Assembly: GCF_007830125.1 (NCBI RefSeq)
Contig: NZ_VLLG01000007.1
Coordinates: 186,001 to 250,000, forward strand
DNA from: Chitinophaga japonensis
GTDB taxonomy: Bacteria; Bacteroidota; Bacteroidia; Chitinophagales; Chitinophagaceae
Length of the DNA: 64,000 nt
Direction: 5' to 3'
The position numbers and the translations under genes are program-made. Below, in pieces: positions 41,795-52,000 of the stretch. The notes under the pieces were generated by a model that was not told where the DNA came from, did not search any database, and worked only from the letters and a program-made list of their open reading frames with translations. The first letter of the stretch is position 1; each line of letters starts with the position of its first letter.

Positions 41795-44263
41795 CTACTG
41801 GTTTTCCTTTTTTACACGTTCTTTTTCTTCTCTGGTAGCACTATCATTACGTTTGGCCACTTTCAGCTTGGTATTGCCGAATAGATATGTAAATGTGACA
41901 AAAGCTACCCGACTCTCGAAGCGGTTATGAATAGCTACATCTACGTTATTGTACACGGCTTTGCCTTTGAAGCGGTTGGTATAGAACACATCACTCACCC
42001 GGAGCCTGATGCTGCCCTTCTTGTTCCAGAGGTTCTTCTTCAGGCCAATGTCTAGTTTGTACTGTGCCTCCGCTTTGATGAATCCATATAGCCAGGGCGA
42101 CAGGTAGAAACCGCCTATATCAGCGTACAGGTCTTTTGCCAGCCTGAAAGACTGATAGATATTGATATTGAAATCATAATTATGGAAGTTTCTGTAAATA
42201 CCTTCGTTATCGTCTACATACTGACTGCGATTAAAGGTAATGGTATTGTCAGTGGTCCACCAGTCTGTAACATCCTTTGAATAGGAAAGGCTTACAGACA
42301 TGGTGCGCAACTGCTCCAGGTTACGCAGGAATGATTTGGTAACATTCGTGCTGTCGTCCTGTTGCAGGTCTTCTGCAATCACGTCGTTTGTAAGGCCATA
42401 GCGAGCCACAACGGTCACTTCATTTTTCCATGAATAGGTCATCTCGAATGAATGTGTGTAAGCCGGTTTTAAGTATGGATTGCCTTCCCGGAATGTGTAA
42501 CGGTCGTCATAGAACCGAAAGGGGTTCAGATCCTGGTAGCTGGGCCGCTCAATACGCTTGCTGTAGGAAAACATCAGCGTGTTATCCGCAGACAACTTAC
42601 GGCTGAGGAATAAACTGGGAAACAGGTTGGTATAGGAGCGTTTAGTACGGCTATCCAGTGTAACGGAATGTCCGTCGGAATTGGTTTGTTCCACCCTTAC
42701 CCCAGCCTGCAGGCTGGTTTTGCTCCATTCTTTGCTGAAGTTCAGGTAGCCGGCATTAACATTTTCCTTGTAAATAAAATGATTGGTCTGGGAAAGGGAG
42801 GGCTTCCATTCCCCGTTCAGCAGGGAATCATAGCGGGCGTCATTATCTGTAGACACAAAGCTTGTCTTGGCGCCGGCCTCTATTTTGATCTTCTTGGCCA
42901 GCGGGTATACCAGGTCTGCCTTTAGCGCCACTATCTCTACTTCGGTAGGGAAGTAATTACGCACCTGGTCCGGTGTGCCAATGTTGACGCCCTGACTGTC
43001 GTACAAGGTATTGATAAAATACCGGTTTACATTGTTCCTGAACCTGGAATAATCTGCATCAAAGGCCAGCTCACGGCCCAGCGTGTCCAGCTTGCCACGG
43101 TAGTTGAAATTGCCTCCTATGTTGTTGAAACCGGACTTTTCATTCGCACGGGAGGTCATCATAGAGTCCAGCTTCTGCTTTTCACTGAATATATTGGTAG
43201 TGTTATCCGAATTGGTGCGCTGATCATTGGCATATCCCATCAACTGCAGGCCCACTGCATGATCCTTGTTAATAAAGTACACCAGCCCTGCCTTGTAGTT
43301 ATGGGCGCCCAGTTCATTGTGAGTATCGCCGGAACGGTCAAAGAGGGTACGTACGCCTGACAGGCGTACATCGCGATCAATATCCAGCGTTCTTACAGAA
43401 TGGTTAAAGGAATAGGTGTAGTCTCCTGTAAGGTTGATCTTCTCGCCCTTGTAGTTCAGGTTGACGCCGCCCCTGTACTTTTCCCGGCGGCCATAGCCTG
43501 CACCACCGGTAACAGTACCGTTAAAGCCTACTTTCCTGTTCTGCTTTGTCTTGACATTAATGATCCCGGCAGTGCCGGCCGCATCGTATTTTGCTGATGG
43601 CTGGCTGATGATCTCTATCTCCGATATGGTATTGGAAGGCATGCTTTTCAGGATATTGCTTACCTGGGCAGCGGAAAGATAAGTAGGCTTCCCGTCTATC
43701 ATAATAAGGGGGCTGCTTTTTCCGTTCAACTGTACCTTATCGTTGTTGGTAATGGTCACACCCGGGGCGAGCTGCAACAGCTCGAAGGCAGTGCTGCCGG
43801 TGGCCAGCAGGCTGTTCTCGATATTCATAACCGTTTTGTCGAGCTTACGCTCGATCAGGGGCTTTTTACCGGCTACCACCACTTCCTTTATATTGCGGAT
43901 GCTTTGCTCCAGCACCAGGTTGCCCAGGTCAACCGGGGCGGTAGCGGCTCCCTTCAGCTCCAGGGGTTTCCTCAGCGGTTTGTACCCAATAAGGGATACG
44001 TGGAGGATATAACTGCCAGCCGGGATTGTACCGAAATTGAACACGCCTCCGGCGTCGCTCACCACTGTTTTTACCACGGAAGTGTCCGATGCCTGCAGCA
44101 GGCTTACCGTAGCAAATTCCAGCGCTGTTCCTTCAGGACCAGACAGCCGGCCCTTCAGCCCCGGCCCGGTAACCGCTTGCCGGGCCTGTACGATACCCTG
44201 CAGGGCTAATAGCATATATGCCAGCAGAAAGACGGGCATCTTTATATTATATAAAATTTGCAT
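41795..44263 (-). CDS. TonB-dependent outer-membrane beta-barrel protein of the peptide cluster
   Basis: An 822-residue outer-membrane protein of the Bacteroidetes barrel family (OMP_b-brl_3-like). It has a signal segment (VFLLAYMLLALQGIVQA), a carboxypeptidase-regulatory-like domain (about 35-125; GTALEFATVSLLQASD), and a plug (about 130-235) with LATGSTAFELLQLAPGV and LIMIDGKPTYLSAAQVSNIL. The barrel follows, with an unusual charged tail after the last strand (KRNDSATREEKERVKKE). A second Met at residue 9 is also a possible start. Its place in the NRPS cluster suggests uptake or passage of the product, as for siderophores, or only a surface role; no substrate can be assigned. Confidence 0.86.
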   Translation of the reverse strand: MQILYNIKMPVFLLAYMLLALQGIVQARQAVTGPGLKGRLSGPEGTALEFATVSLLQASDTSVVKTVVSDAGGVFNFGTIPAGSYILHVSLIGYKPLRKPLELKGAATAPVDLGNLVLEQSIRNIKEVVVAGKKPLIERKLDKTVMNIENSLLATGSTAFELLQLAPGVTITNNDKVQLNGKSSPLIMIDGKPTYLSAAQVSNILKSMPSNTISEIEIISQPSAKYDAAGTAGIINVKTKQNRKVGFNGTVTGGAGYGRREKYRGGVNLNYKGEKINLTGDYTYSFNHSVRTLDIDRDVRLSGVRTLFDRSGDTHNELGAHNYKAGLVYFINKDHAVGLQLMGYANDQRTNSDNTTNIFSEKQKLDSMMTSRANEKSGFNNIGGNFNYRGKLDTLGRELAFDADYSRFRNNVNRYFINTLYDSQGVNIGTPDQVRNYFPTEVEIVALKADLVYPLAKKIKIEAGAKTSFVSTDNDARYDSLLNGEWKPSLSQTNHFIYKENVNAGYLNFSKEWSKTSLQAGVRVEQTNSDGHSVTLDSRTKRSYTNLFPSLFLSRKLSADNTLMFSYSKRIERPSYQDLNPFRFYDDRYTFREGNPYLKPAYTHSFEMTYSWKNEVTVVARYGLTNDVIAEDLQQDDSTNVTKSFLRNLEQLRTMSVSLSYSKDVTDWWTTDNTITFNRSQYVDDNEGIYRNFHNYDFNINIYQSFRLAKDLYADIGGFYLSPWLYGFIKAEAQYKLDIGLKKNLWNKKGSIRLRVSDVFYTNRFKGKAVYNNVDVAIHNRFESRVAFVTFTYLFGNTKLKVAKRNDSATREEKERVKKENQ

Positions 44264-44295
44264 AATAACAATTATTTGAGGTAAAGATTACTGCC

Positions 44296-44303
44296 CAAAC
44301 TTA
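44296..44303 (-). promoter_or_regulatory. Possible -7 element for the TonB-type gene
   Basis: TAAGTTTG on the minus strand is a perfect TAnnTTTG match in the 106-nt gap between the phosphopantetheinyl transferase and the TonB-type gene. No TTG box is seen at the expected spacing. If real, the cluster has at least two transcripts. Confidence 0.35.
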
Positions 44304-44369
44304 GCCTGATATGGGACGGGGCTGAAAACTGTTACACCAAAGGGTATTTTATAAGTACAAAAAGGGCGG

Positions 44370-45029
44370 TTATGCCTCCAGCATATCCACCATACGCAAA
44401 GGGTTTATCGTAACCGTATTATTTCCAGTCATTTGCATTGCCAGGTGGGTCTTATACCCCTCCACCAGGTCCAGATCACATAAATGCCAGGTGGTCCCGG
44501 AAAGCACAGCGCTGCCATTTTGTACAACAATATCACGCACCGGGAAGTTCAACCCGGAGCCTTCCGCTTTTACCAGCGCTTCTTTCTGAGTCCACAGGCT
44601 GTAAAAAGCATCCTGTTCCAGGCAGGGATCCCGGCGTATTTCCAGCAGTTCCGCCTCAGAAAACAGGGTTTCAAAATCATCCAGGCATACCGGCTTCACT
44701 TCCTCGATATCTATCCCTATTTTATTATGCTCCGCTATTGCGCAGATCACATAATTGCCTGAATGCGAGATATTGAAGTCAAGGTCGGTGTGCTCAAAGT
44801 AGGGTCGCTGGTATGCGGTGAACCGGATGTCATGCAGGCTAAGATGCCGGTAACCAAGGTTTTGGAGCGCATACAGCAGCAGCATGCGCCCCAACAGGCT
44901 TGCCTGTGCATCATGCCGGTGCGCCAGCCTGTTCAGCCGGCGTACAAACGGGTCCGGCATTCTCTGCAGCCAGGAGCGATAAACGCCCACCGGTAACGGG
45001 CTGTTTTTGCAGTAATAAACGTACACCAT
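44370..45029 (-). CDS. 4'-phosphopantetheinyl transferase (Sfp type)
   Basis: Converts apo carrier domains of the NRPS to the active form by adding phosphopantetheine from CoA. The 219-residue protein has the family motifs FNISHSGNYVICAI, IGIDIEEVKP (magnesium Asp/Glu) and YSLWTQKEALVKAEGSGL. Length matches the Sfp group. It is 17 nt downstream of the CmlA-like hydroxylase gene and is the last gene of the tightly packed NRPS operon, so it probably activates the peptidyl carrier domains encoded upstream. Confidence 0.93.
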   Translation of the reverse strand: MVYVYYCKNSPLPVGVYRSWLQRMPDPFVRRLNRLAHRHDAQASLLGRMLLLYALQNLGYRHLSLHDIRFTAYQRPYFEHTDLDFNISHSGNYVICAIAEHNKIGIDIEEVKPVCLDDFETLFSEAELLEIRRDPCLEQDAFYSLWTQKEALVKAEGSGLNFPVRDIVVQNGSAVLSGTTWHLCDLDLVEGYKTHLAMQMTGNNTVTINPLRMVDMLEA

Positions 45030-45046
45030 AAAAGAGAGATTTCAGG

Positions 45047-46654
45047 TTAAACCAAAACGGATTCATAGAGCAGCTCCTTTTCACCAAACAGCCGTTCGGC
45101 TACAATGCCCATTTTCTGGCATTCGGCTATCAGTTTGTTGGATGCCACAATGGGGTTGGCCCGCTCGTCATAACGGATGCTGCTGATGAATTCCAGCCAT
45201 GGTTCCAGTCCCATGGCATATACGTACACCTCCGCGGGCGACAGCGCCTTCACCAAGTTGATGCCTCGTTGGAAGTCGGAACCAGCCAGGCGTCGGGAGA
45301 AATCCTTTTCCCGCGAAAGCTCTTCTGTAAGCAGGGGGCCATACAGCCAGGTAAGCGGCGCACCATCACATTCCATGCCGAGGAACAACACATCCACATC
45401 GCCGATGATCTGCTGTACATGCTGGTACAGTCGCGGCTCTACATTGCAGGAATCTGCGCAGAACAATACGGAAAACCCGTCCGCCCTTACATGGTAGCAG
45501 CTTTTGGTATTGATATTCAGATCGCAGTGCTCGCCTATGAAAGGAATACCGGTAATAGTGCAGTCCCCCAGCGTGATCTCTTCCAGGTTACCGATCTCAA
45601 TAACATTGTTAAACCCTACCTCCTTGAACATCAGTTTCAGGCAGGGATCCTGCATAGCGCCTGAAGTGGTTTTAGGTATCACCAGGTGTTTTATCTTATG
45701 CCGCAGGGGTAACAATGTTTCAAAAAGAATATGGTCCTGGTGATTATGCGTGATAAGCACATAATCGATCTGGTCGGGAAGATCAATATCGGAAAACCTT
45801 TCTACTTCGTGCTGGTAGCCGTAATAGCTGATCAAGGGATCTACAAGTATGGAAGTATTACTGGTTTCCACCAGTATGCAGGCATGCCCGAAGTATCGCA
45901 TCCTGATCCTGTCTCCCGTATAGGGAGCGTATGGTACAGGGGGCGTTTCCGTAAAGAATGACTCAAACAGTTGCGGATCGCTTATCTCGAAATCCACTAT
46001 TTCCATTAACGCCTCCATGGTAGACGGCTCCCGCTTCATACGGGATATAGCGTCGATGAACGGGTGCCGGAAGGGTATCTGCAGATTCAGCACGTTTTCT
46101 TCCTCCAGCCGTGGGGTGCTGAGCACAAAAGGCCTTTCATCATTTTCCGTGATCCACATGGAAATGCTTTGCAAACCTTCATCGTACAGGGGGCTTTTAT
46201 ACAGCAGGGCCTCAATAAAGCGGAAGGATGGGTTATTGTTCAGGTCGTATACCAGTTCCACGTAGCCTTTCAGGATATCCGGCACCTTTTCATAAAGCGG
46301 CTCCAGTGAAACGCCTTTTTCATACTGCTTCAGCAGGCTGTCCAGTTCCTTTACTGCGGCTGCAAATTCCAGTTGCAGGGCACCCCTCTCCTTCGTTTCC
46401 TCCCGCAACTGCTTAATCTCCTCTACGCGGTTGGTCTTATAATCCATAAAAGGGCCGCCCAGCAGCTTGGGGTTCCTGGCCGCCGCTGCATGGATGCCGG
46501 GCGCCTGTATATAAGAATCCATGATCTTCAGGTGCCGGCCGGTAATGTTCATGGCAGCCGTGGCGGGCGAAACCAGGTGCGACCAGGCATACCACCTGAA
46601 ATAGAGCGGTTCTATTACAACATTCGGTTTCAGATATAAAAGCCTGTTTTTCAT
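45047..46654 (-). CDS. CmlA-like diiron beta-hydroxylase (metallo-beta-lactamase fold)
   Basis: Predicted oxygenase that adds a beta-hydroxyl to an amino acid held on an NRPS carrier domain. The 535 residues match CmlA of chloramphenicol synthesis (532) in length and order. The N-terminal domain (1-245) has LKPNVVIEPLYFRWYAWSHL and ARNPKLLGGPFMDY; the C-terminal domain has a metallo-beta-lactamase fold. Candidate iron ligands are His303, His305, Asp307, His308 (THNHQDH), Glu375 (FIGEHCDL) and Asp401 (FCADSCN). All are two less than the CmlA numbers I recall (305, 307, 309, 310, 377, 403). It is 2 nt downstream of the type II thioesterase. Which residue it modifies is unknown. Confidence 0.88.
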   Translation of the reverse strand: MKNRLLYLKPNVVIEPLYFRWYAWSHLVSPATAAMNITGRHLKIMDSYIQAPGIHAAAARNPKLLGGPFMDYKTNRVEEIKQLREETKERGALQLEFAAAVKELDSLLKQYEKGVSLEPLYEKVPDILKGYVELVYDLNNNPSFRFIEALLYKSPLYDEGLQSISMWITENDERPFVLSTPRLEEENVLNLQIPFRHPFIDAISRMKREPSTMEALMEIVDFEISDPQLFESFFTETPPVPYAPYTGDRIRMRYFGHACILVETSNTSILVDPLISYYGYQHEVERFSDIDLPDQIDYVLITHNHQDHILFETLLPLRHKIKHLVIPKTTSGAMQDPCLKLMFKEVGFNNVIEIGNLEEITLGDCTITGIPFIGEHCDLNINTKSCYHVRADGFSVLFCADSCNVEPRLYQHVQQIIGDVDVLFLGMECDGAPLTWLYGPLLTEELSREKDFSRRLAGSDFQRGINLVKALSPAEVYVYAMGLEPWLEFISSIRYDERANPIVASNKLIAECQKMGIVAERLFGEKELLYESVLV

Positions 46655-46656
46655 AA

Positions 46657-47352
46657 TTAAACGATTGTAAGGTTTAAACTTTTTTTGATCAGCCGCGCTA
46701 TCTCATATGCACGGTCAAAAATGAAAAAGTGATTGCCGGGAAAGGTGACAACCTCAACCGGGGCCGTTGTTTCCATTTGCCATAGTGCTACTTCCTCCCG
46801 GGTTACAAATTCTTCGTAACCGATCATAGCGATAATCGGTATATCAAACGGCGCTACCTCCTGGTAGCAGTACTTTTCGATGGCTTCAAAATCCGCTCTC
46901 AGAATGGGTTCGAAAAAATGCTGCAGCTCCTCATCTTCCAGTATTTCAGGAGGGCTGCCGCCCAGTTCCCGGAGCGCCTGCCAGAATGCTTCTTTGGGCA
47001 GCTTGTGCCTGCCGGGCTGATTTAACTTACTACAGGGGGCGCCGCAACCTGACAAAAAAAGCTGGCGGGGAGGCGGCAGCCCGGCTGCCAGCACCTGCCG
47101 CGTAACCAGGTATGCCAGCATCGCGCCCATGCTGTGCCCGTAAATAGCATAAGGTTCCTGCAGCGCAGACCGGATCTGGTCAAAGATATCCTTCGCCATC
47201 ATATGCAGGTCCCTGATAAGCGGCTCCCGTATCCGTCTGCCCCTGCCAGGCGGCTCCAATGGTATCCAGCGTATCCCTTCCGGCATATACATATCAAAAG
47301 GCTTTAATGAATAAACGCTGCCACCAGCAAAGGGAATGGAAAAAACGTTCAT
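46657..47352 (-). CDS. Type II thioesterase
   Basis: Alpha/beta hydrolase of 231 residues that clears wrongly loaded groups from NRPS carrier domains. The nucleophile elbow is YGHSMGAMLAYLV; start and end match the family (VFSIPFAGGSVYSLKPF, then FPGNHFFIFD with the catalytic His). The block FLSGCGAPCSK corresponds to the usual SGRxAP site. It lies 6 nt after the exporter gene and 2 nt before the hydroxylase gene, in the same operon. Confidence 0.92.
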   Translation of the reverse strand: MNVFSIPFAGGSVYSLKPFDMYMPEGIRWIPLEPPGRGRRIREPLIRDLHMMAKDIFDQIRSALQEPYAIYGHSMGAMLAYLVTRQVLAAGLPPPRQLFLSGCGAPCSKLNQPGRHKLPKEAFWQALRELGGSPPEILEDEELQHFFEPILRADFEAIEKYCYQEVAPFDIPIIAMIGYEEFVTREEVALWQMETTAPVEVVTFPGNHFFIFDRAYEIARLIKKSLNLTIV

Positions 47353-47358
47353 AGCTTC

Positions 47359-49023
47359 TTATTTTGCAAGTGCGGAATGGGCAACCGGCTGCACCTTTAT
47401 ATCTTTTATAACCCTGCCATAATCAAAATGCAGGATGCGGTCGGCCTGCCCGTAATATTTATCGTCGTGCGTTACAGCAATCACTGTTTTCTTCATCTGC
47501 TTCAGCACAGGTATAATCTGCTCATAGAAATATGCCCGGAAAACAGGGTCCTGCTCAGCAGCCCATTCGTCCAACACTATTACGTCCCTGTTCTCCATCA
47601 GCGCATAGATCAGCGCCAGGCGCTTGCGCTGTCCCATAGACAGTTTGTTATCAATAGTTTTCCTGGCGGAATCGAAACGCACAATAGACTCCAGTTCCAT
47701 CATCCGAATATACTTTTGCAATACCCGGTTGTCTTCTTCCAGGTCAAACCCGTCGTAATTCTCATTGAAAAGGTAAGCACCGGTAAAAATGGCGGAAAGG
47801 CGGTTGCTGTACCAGGGATAGCTGTTCATTACCAACTGCTGCCCGTTGTAAAGCAGGTTGCCCTGCGTAGGCATATAGATGCCGGTCAGCAGGTTGATAA
47901 AGGTACTTTTACCGCTGCCGTTACCGCCGGTAATAAATATTACTTCTCCTTTCCTGATAGACAGGTTAAACGGGCCTACCTCAAACAGAGGTTTGCCCCC
48001 GGCATCTTTATACTCATAGCCTACGTTGTTGAATACAATGTCCCTGAAATTTTCCGGGAAGGAAACCGTTTCTTTTTCGAGGTCGTACTGCGGGTAAGTA
48101 TCTATTTCCCTTTCCAGCCCTTCAATCCTTTCAACTGCAATTTTGAGGCGGGTAAAAAATGGAAAGGAGGAGATCAATGTGGCAAGCGGGCCCATTATAT
48201 ACAGAATGGTGACCACAAATGCCGTAATACGCGCGGCCGGTATGGTAAGCACCTGCGGCATTATAAACAGGATCAGCCCCAGTACAATATACCAACTGTA
48301 GTTGCCCGTAAGCTCGTTGATAAGATAGCGTATTGAAGTCCGGTCATTCAGCACCCTAGCACGATGCAAGGTATGTTTCAGGTAATGCTCGTAAATGTTG
48401 TTGTTGCGCTGAAGGCTCATCTTTATTTCCCGGAAACCATTCAGGAAATCGCGCAGGTAGCGGTGATAGTCATTCTGCAGGTCGCGCACCTGGTTCAACT
48501 GTTTTTCTATAGCGCTGTTCCTGGCCAGATAAAAAATCAGCAACAAAGTCATGAACAACAGTATCAACGCCCCTCCCTTCCAGGAAAGCCAGCACATGTA
48601 AGCCACTCCACAAAAAATGATCACTACCGAATTCACTGCGTTCACAAAATTGGAGGGCAACTGTGCCAGCAGACGGGTATCCTGTATGGCGGTATATACT
48701 CTTTGCGCCCCCAGCTTCTCGAAAGATTCGAATGTGGATACCCGCAGTTTATCGATAACGGCGGATTCATATTCGTATACGATGCTGTTGGTCAGCCTGG
48801 CAATACAGGTCTGGAAAGTCTTGTTCAATATAAATGATACAAGCAGCAGGAGACCGTACAACCAACTTTGCGGCAGTAAAGCAAAGGGTAGACCCACGCC
48901 TGCAATCACATTGTTGATAAACACCATAATACTGCCGAATACCAGGCTGTTTATAATTCCCAGCAAGGCAATCAGCAAAAAAAAGCTACCTGACCTGTAT
49001 TTTAGTAATCTGATAAAGTTCAT
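47359..49023 (-). CDS. Cyclic-peptide-type ABC exporter (PvdE/SyrD family)
   Basis: Fused permease-ATPase of 554 residues in the inner membrane. The N-terminal half has six hydrophobic segments (for example FFLLIALLGIINSLVFGSIM and YSWYIVLGLILFIMPQVL). The ATPase half has Walker A ITGGNGSGKSTFINLLTG, the signature-like LSMGQRKRLALIYAL, and Walker B DVIVLDEWAAEQDP. This arrangement and the DEWAAEQDP motif are typical of exporters for pyoverdine precursor and syringomycin-type peptides. It lies 13 nt after the terminal NRPS gene and is the probable export route for the product into the periplasm. Confidence 0.92.
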   Translation of the reverse strand: MNFIRLLKYRSGSFFLLIALLGIINSLVFGSIMVFINNVIAGVGLPFALLPQSWLYGLLLLVSFILNKTFQTCIARLTNSIVYEYESAVIDKLRVSTFESFEKLGAQRVYTAIQDTRLLAQLPSNFVNAVNSVVIIFCGVAYMCWLSWKGGALILLFMTLLLIFYLARNSAIEKQLNQVRDLQNDYHRYLRDFLNGFREIKMSLQRNNNIYEHYLKHTLHRARVLNDRTSIRYLINELTGNYSWYIVLGLILFIMPQVLTIPAARITAFVVTILYIMGPLATLISSFPFFTRLKIAVERIEGLEREIDTYPQYDLEKETVSFPENFRDIVFNNVGYEYKDAGGKPLFEVGPFNLSIRKGEVIFITGGNGSGKSTFINLLTGIYMPTQGNLLYNGQQLVMNSYPWYSNRLSAIFTGAYLFNENYDGFDLEEDNRVLQKYIRMMELESIVRFDSARKTIDNKLSMGQRKRLALIYALMENRDVIVLDEWAAEQDPVFRAYFYEQIIPVLKQMKKTVIAVTHDDKYYGQADRILHFDYGRVIKDIKVQPVAHSALAK

Positions 49024-49036
49024 AACAATGCGGTTG

Positions 49037-52000
49037 TTAGAGGATGTTTTTGGAATATTCCAGTTGAAGCATATATGCAGGCAAACGGGGGTCCTGTATT
49101 ACATGATAGTGATCTCCTTCGAGCCGGTGGTACTCAAAATCTCCACGGGTAAAGCGCTGCCATTCATGCATGACAGCAGTGTTCCTGCCAGCCGCCTCAA
49201 AAGCAATAATATTGCCGTTAATGAAGCCGGAAGGGTTATAAGCGCGCATGATGCGGTAAGTTGCCTGGAACATTTCCTTCAAATGGTGATGATCCGGGCG
49301 TCCTTCGCCCTCCGGCAACTCCCAACTGCTGATCTCCTTTTCAAAAAGCTGATCAAGCACTTCGGCAGCAGGCAACGCTTTTATACCGCCTGTAGCGGCA
49401 GGCAGTTCTTTATCTACCAGCAGCAGCGTAACAGACCTGCCCTGCGCTTCCAGCAGGCAGGCTGCTTCATACGCTATCAACGCCCCCATGGAGTAGCCTA
49501 ACAATATGAAGTGATCGGCTGGAATACGCTCCAGCAACTGCTGTACACAGGAGCTCGCCATTTCCTCCACGGAAGAGGCAAAAGGTCCGCCCCCGAAGCC
49601 CTGATATTGCATGCCATAGCAGGTAAAGCTTTCCCGGAGCTGTTCTGCCAGGTGCTGGTAGATAGTGGCCGAGCCTATAATGGGCGGAATAAAAATGACA
49701 GGAGTAGCATGGGCATCCTGCCGGGGGAAAAAGGGGAAAATCAATGTTTCTTCCGTTTCAGGCGGCCTTTCCAGGAAAGCGGCCAGTGTGGCTATATCCG
49801 GGTATTCATACAATTCCCGGATGCTTACCCTGCGGTTAAATGTTTGGGCGATCCTTGCCATCAGCCTTATTCCTTTCAGGGAATGTCCACCTAATGCAAA
49901 AAAATTATCACGAATGCCGATAGGCCTGCGTTGTAAAACCTCTTCCCAGATGTCGGCCAGCGTTATTTCCATGGGATTACGCGGCGCTTCGTACACTGCG
50001 GCCGGCTCCGTTTCAGGCAGCGGCAGTTGTTTACGGTCCACTTTGCCATTGGCTGTCAGCGGCAGGTAGTCCAGGGTAATGTAATATGCGGGGTGCATAT
50101 ACCGGGGTAACTTTTGCCGGAGCCAGTCCTGCAGGCCGGCCTCCGCTTCCGCCTCATTCCATACAATATAGCTGACCAGGGCTTTGTCGCCGGATGCACT
50201 TTTATGTACTTCCACAATCGCTTCACGCACTGCGGGACATCCCTGTAATACATTTTCCACTTCCCCGGGCTCTATGCGGTAGCCCCTTATTTTTACCTGG
50301 TTATCGCCGCGGCCCAGGTATTCTATCGTTCCATCCCCGGCCCAGCGCGCCAGATCACCGGTGCGGTACAGGCGTTCGCCCGGTACATACGGATTATCTA
50401 TAAAACGCTCTCGCGTCAGCTCCTCGCGGCCCAGGTATCCCAGGCCTACCCCTACGCCGCCAATGCACAGCTCTCCCGGTATACCGATGCCACAGAGATT
50501 AAGCTGCCTGTCCAGTACATAGATGCGCGTATTTTTCAGGGGGCGGCCTATACACAGGCTGTTGCTGCTACCGGGCGCCACCACTTCGTAAGTAGAATTC
50601 ACCGTTGCTTCCGTTACACCATATACATTGATCAACTGTGCCTTTTTCCCGAAAACGCGGTAAAATAATGCGCGGTCTTCTGTCGGTAGCGCTTCTCCTC
50701 CTACCAGCACATATTGCAGGCTGAGGCCCGCTGTACCAGCGCCTTTCAGCACCTCCAGCAATACCCGCAGGTAACCGGGCGTAATATCTATAACGGATAC
50801 CTGCTGCTGCTGGAGATGCTGTATGTAACGCTCCGCATTGCGACGGTCCGCTTCACTGATCATTACCAGTCGCGCACCTGACAGCAGGGGAGCAAACAAT
50901 TGCTGTACGGACGCATCAAAATTGACGGAGGCCGTAAGCATAGCCGTGAGCTGGCCACCATGCGGGGTGTATACCTGCTCCTGTAGCCAGGCGCACAGGT
51001 TCACAACCGAATGGTGCGCTATCATGGCCCCTTTGGGATGGCCAGTGGAACCGGAGGTATAGATCACATAGGCAGGAGAGTGGCTGTCAACAGGCACCTT
51101 TTCATCGTCATGATAATAGGATAGCAGCTCCCATTCTCCTGCAATGTTCATTATTTCCATATTGATACCAGCATCCGGCTCCCGGTCTGTTATCAGCACT
51201 TTGGGGGCGCTGTCTTCCAGCATATACCGTATGCGGTCCGCGGGATATTCGGGATCAATAGGTACGTAAGCAGCACCAGCCTTCAGGATACCCATCAGGC
51301 ATACCATCAACCGCTCAGAGCGGTCCATCATCAGTCCTACCAGGTGGCCAGGGCGTACGCCATATGCATTTCGCAGGTAACTGGCTACCCTGTCCGCTTC
51401 CCGGTTCAACGCTGCATAACTCAGTATACGGTTATTGTATATAACGGCGGGACTCTCGCCCATGCGCAGCACCTGGTCTTCAAACAATCCGTGTATGGTA
51501 TGCTCCGCAGGATAGGGCGTGCTGCCGCTATAGCTGAATGATCCCAGCAGGATATTCCTTTCAGGCTCACTGATGTATACCATTTCGGATAATTTCCGGC
51601 TGCTACAGGCACCTATGCCGGTAAACAGCTCCTGCAGGTGCTCCAGCATCCGTGTGATCCGCTCCTTTTTAAAGATACCGGTGTTATAGGTAACGGACAC
51701 GTGTATACCGTCCGTATGCTCCGTGAAGTGAACAGTCATGTCAAATTTGCTCACGGTTGTTTGACCGGTGCTATGCTCTGTTACCTGCAGGACAGGACCT
51801 GCTTCGCTGCTTTCTTCTGCCGGCGCCAGACGCGTGTAGGATACCATTATATCGAACAACGGCGTGCGGCTGCGGTCAGCAGCCAGGTCCATGTCTTCCA
51901 CCAGCTTGTCAAAGGGGTATGCCTGGTGCGCGTAGGCATGCAGCATCACCTCCCGCACCTGTTCCAGCAGCTCCTGAAAGGTGCCGGTACCATTAAAACG

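Noticed and set aside
45047..46654. Annotation as a plain metallo-beta-lactamase hydrolase
   Set aside because: The large N-terminal domain, the length and the ligand positions match the CmlA-type oxygenase instead.
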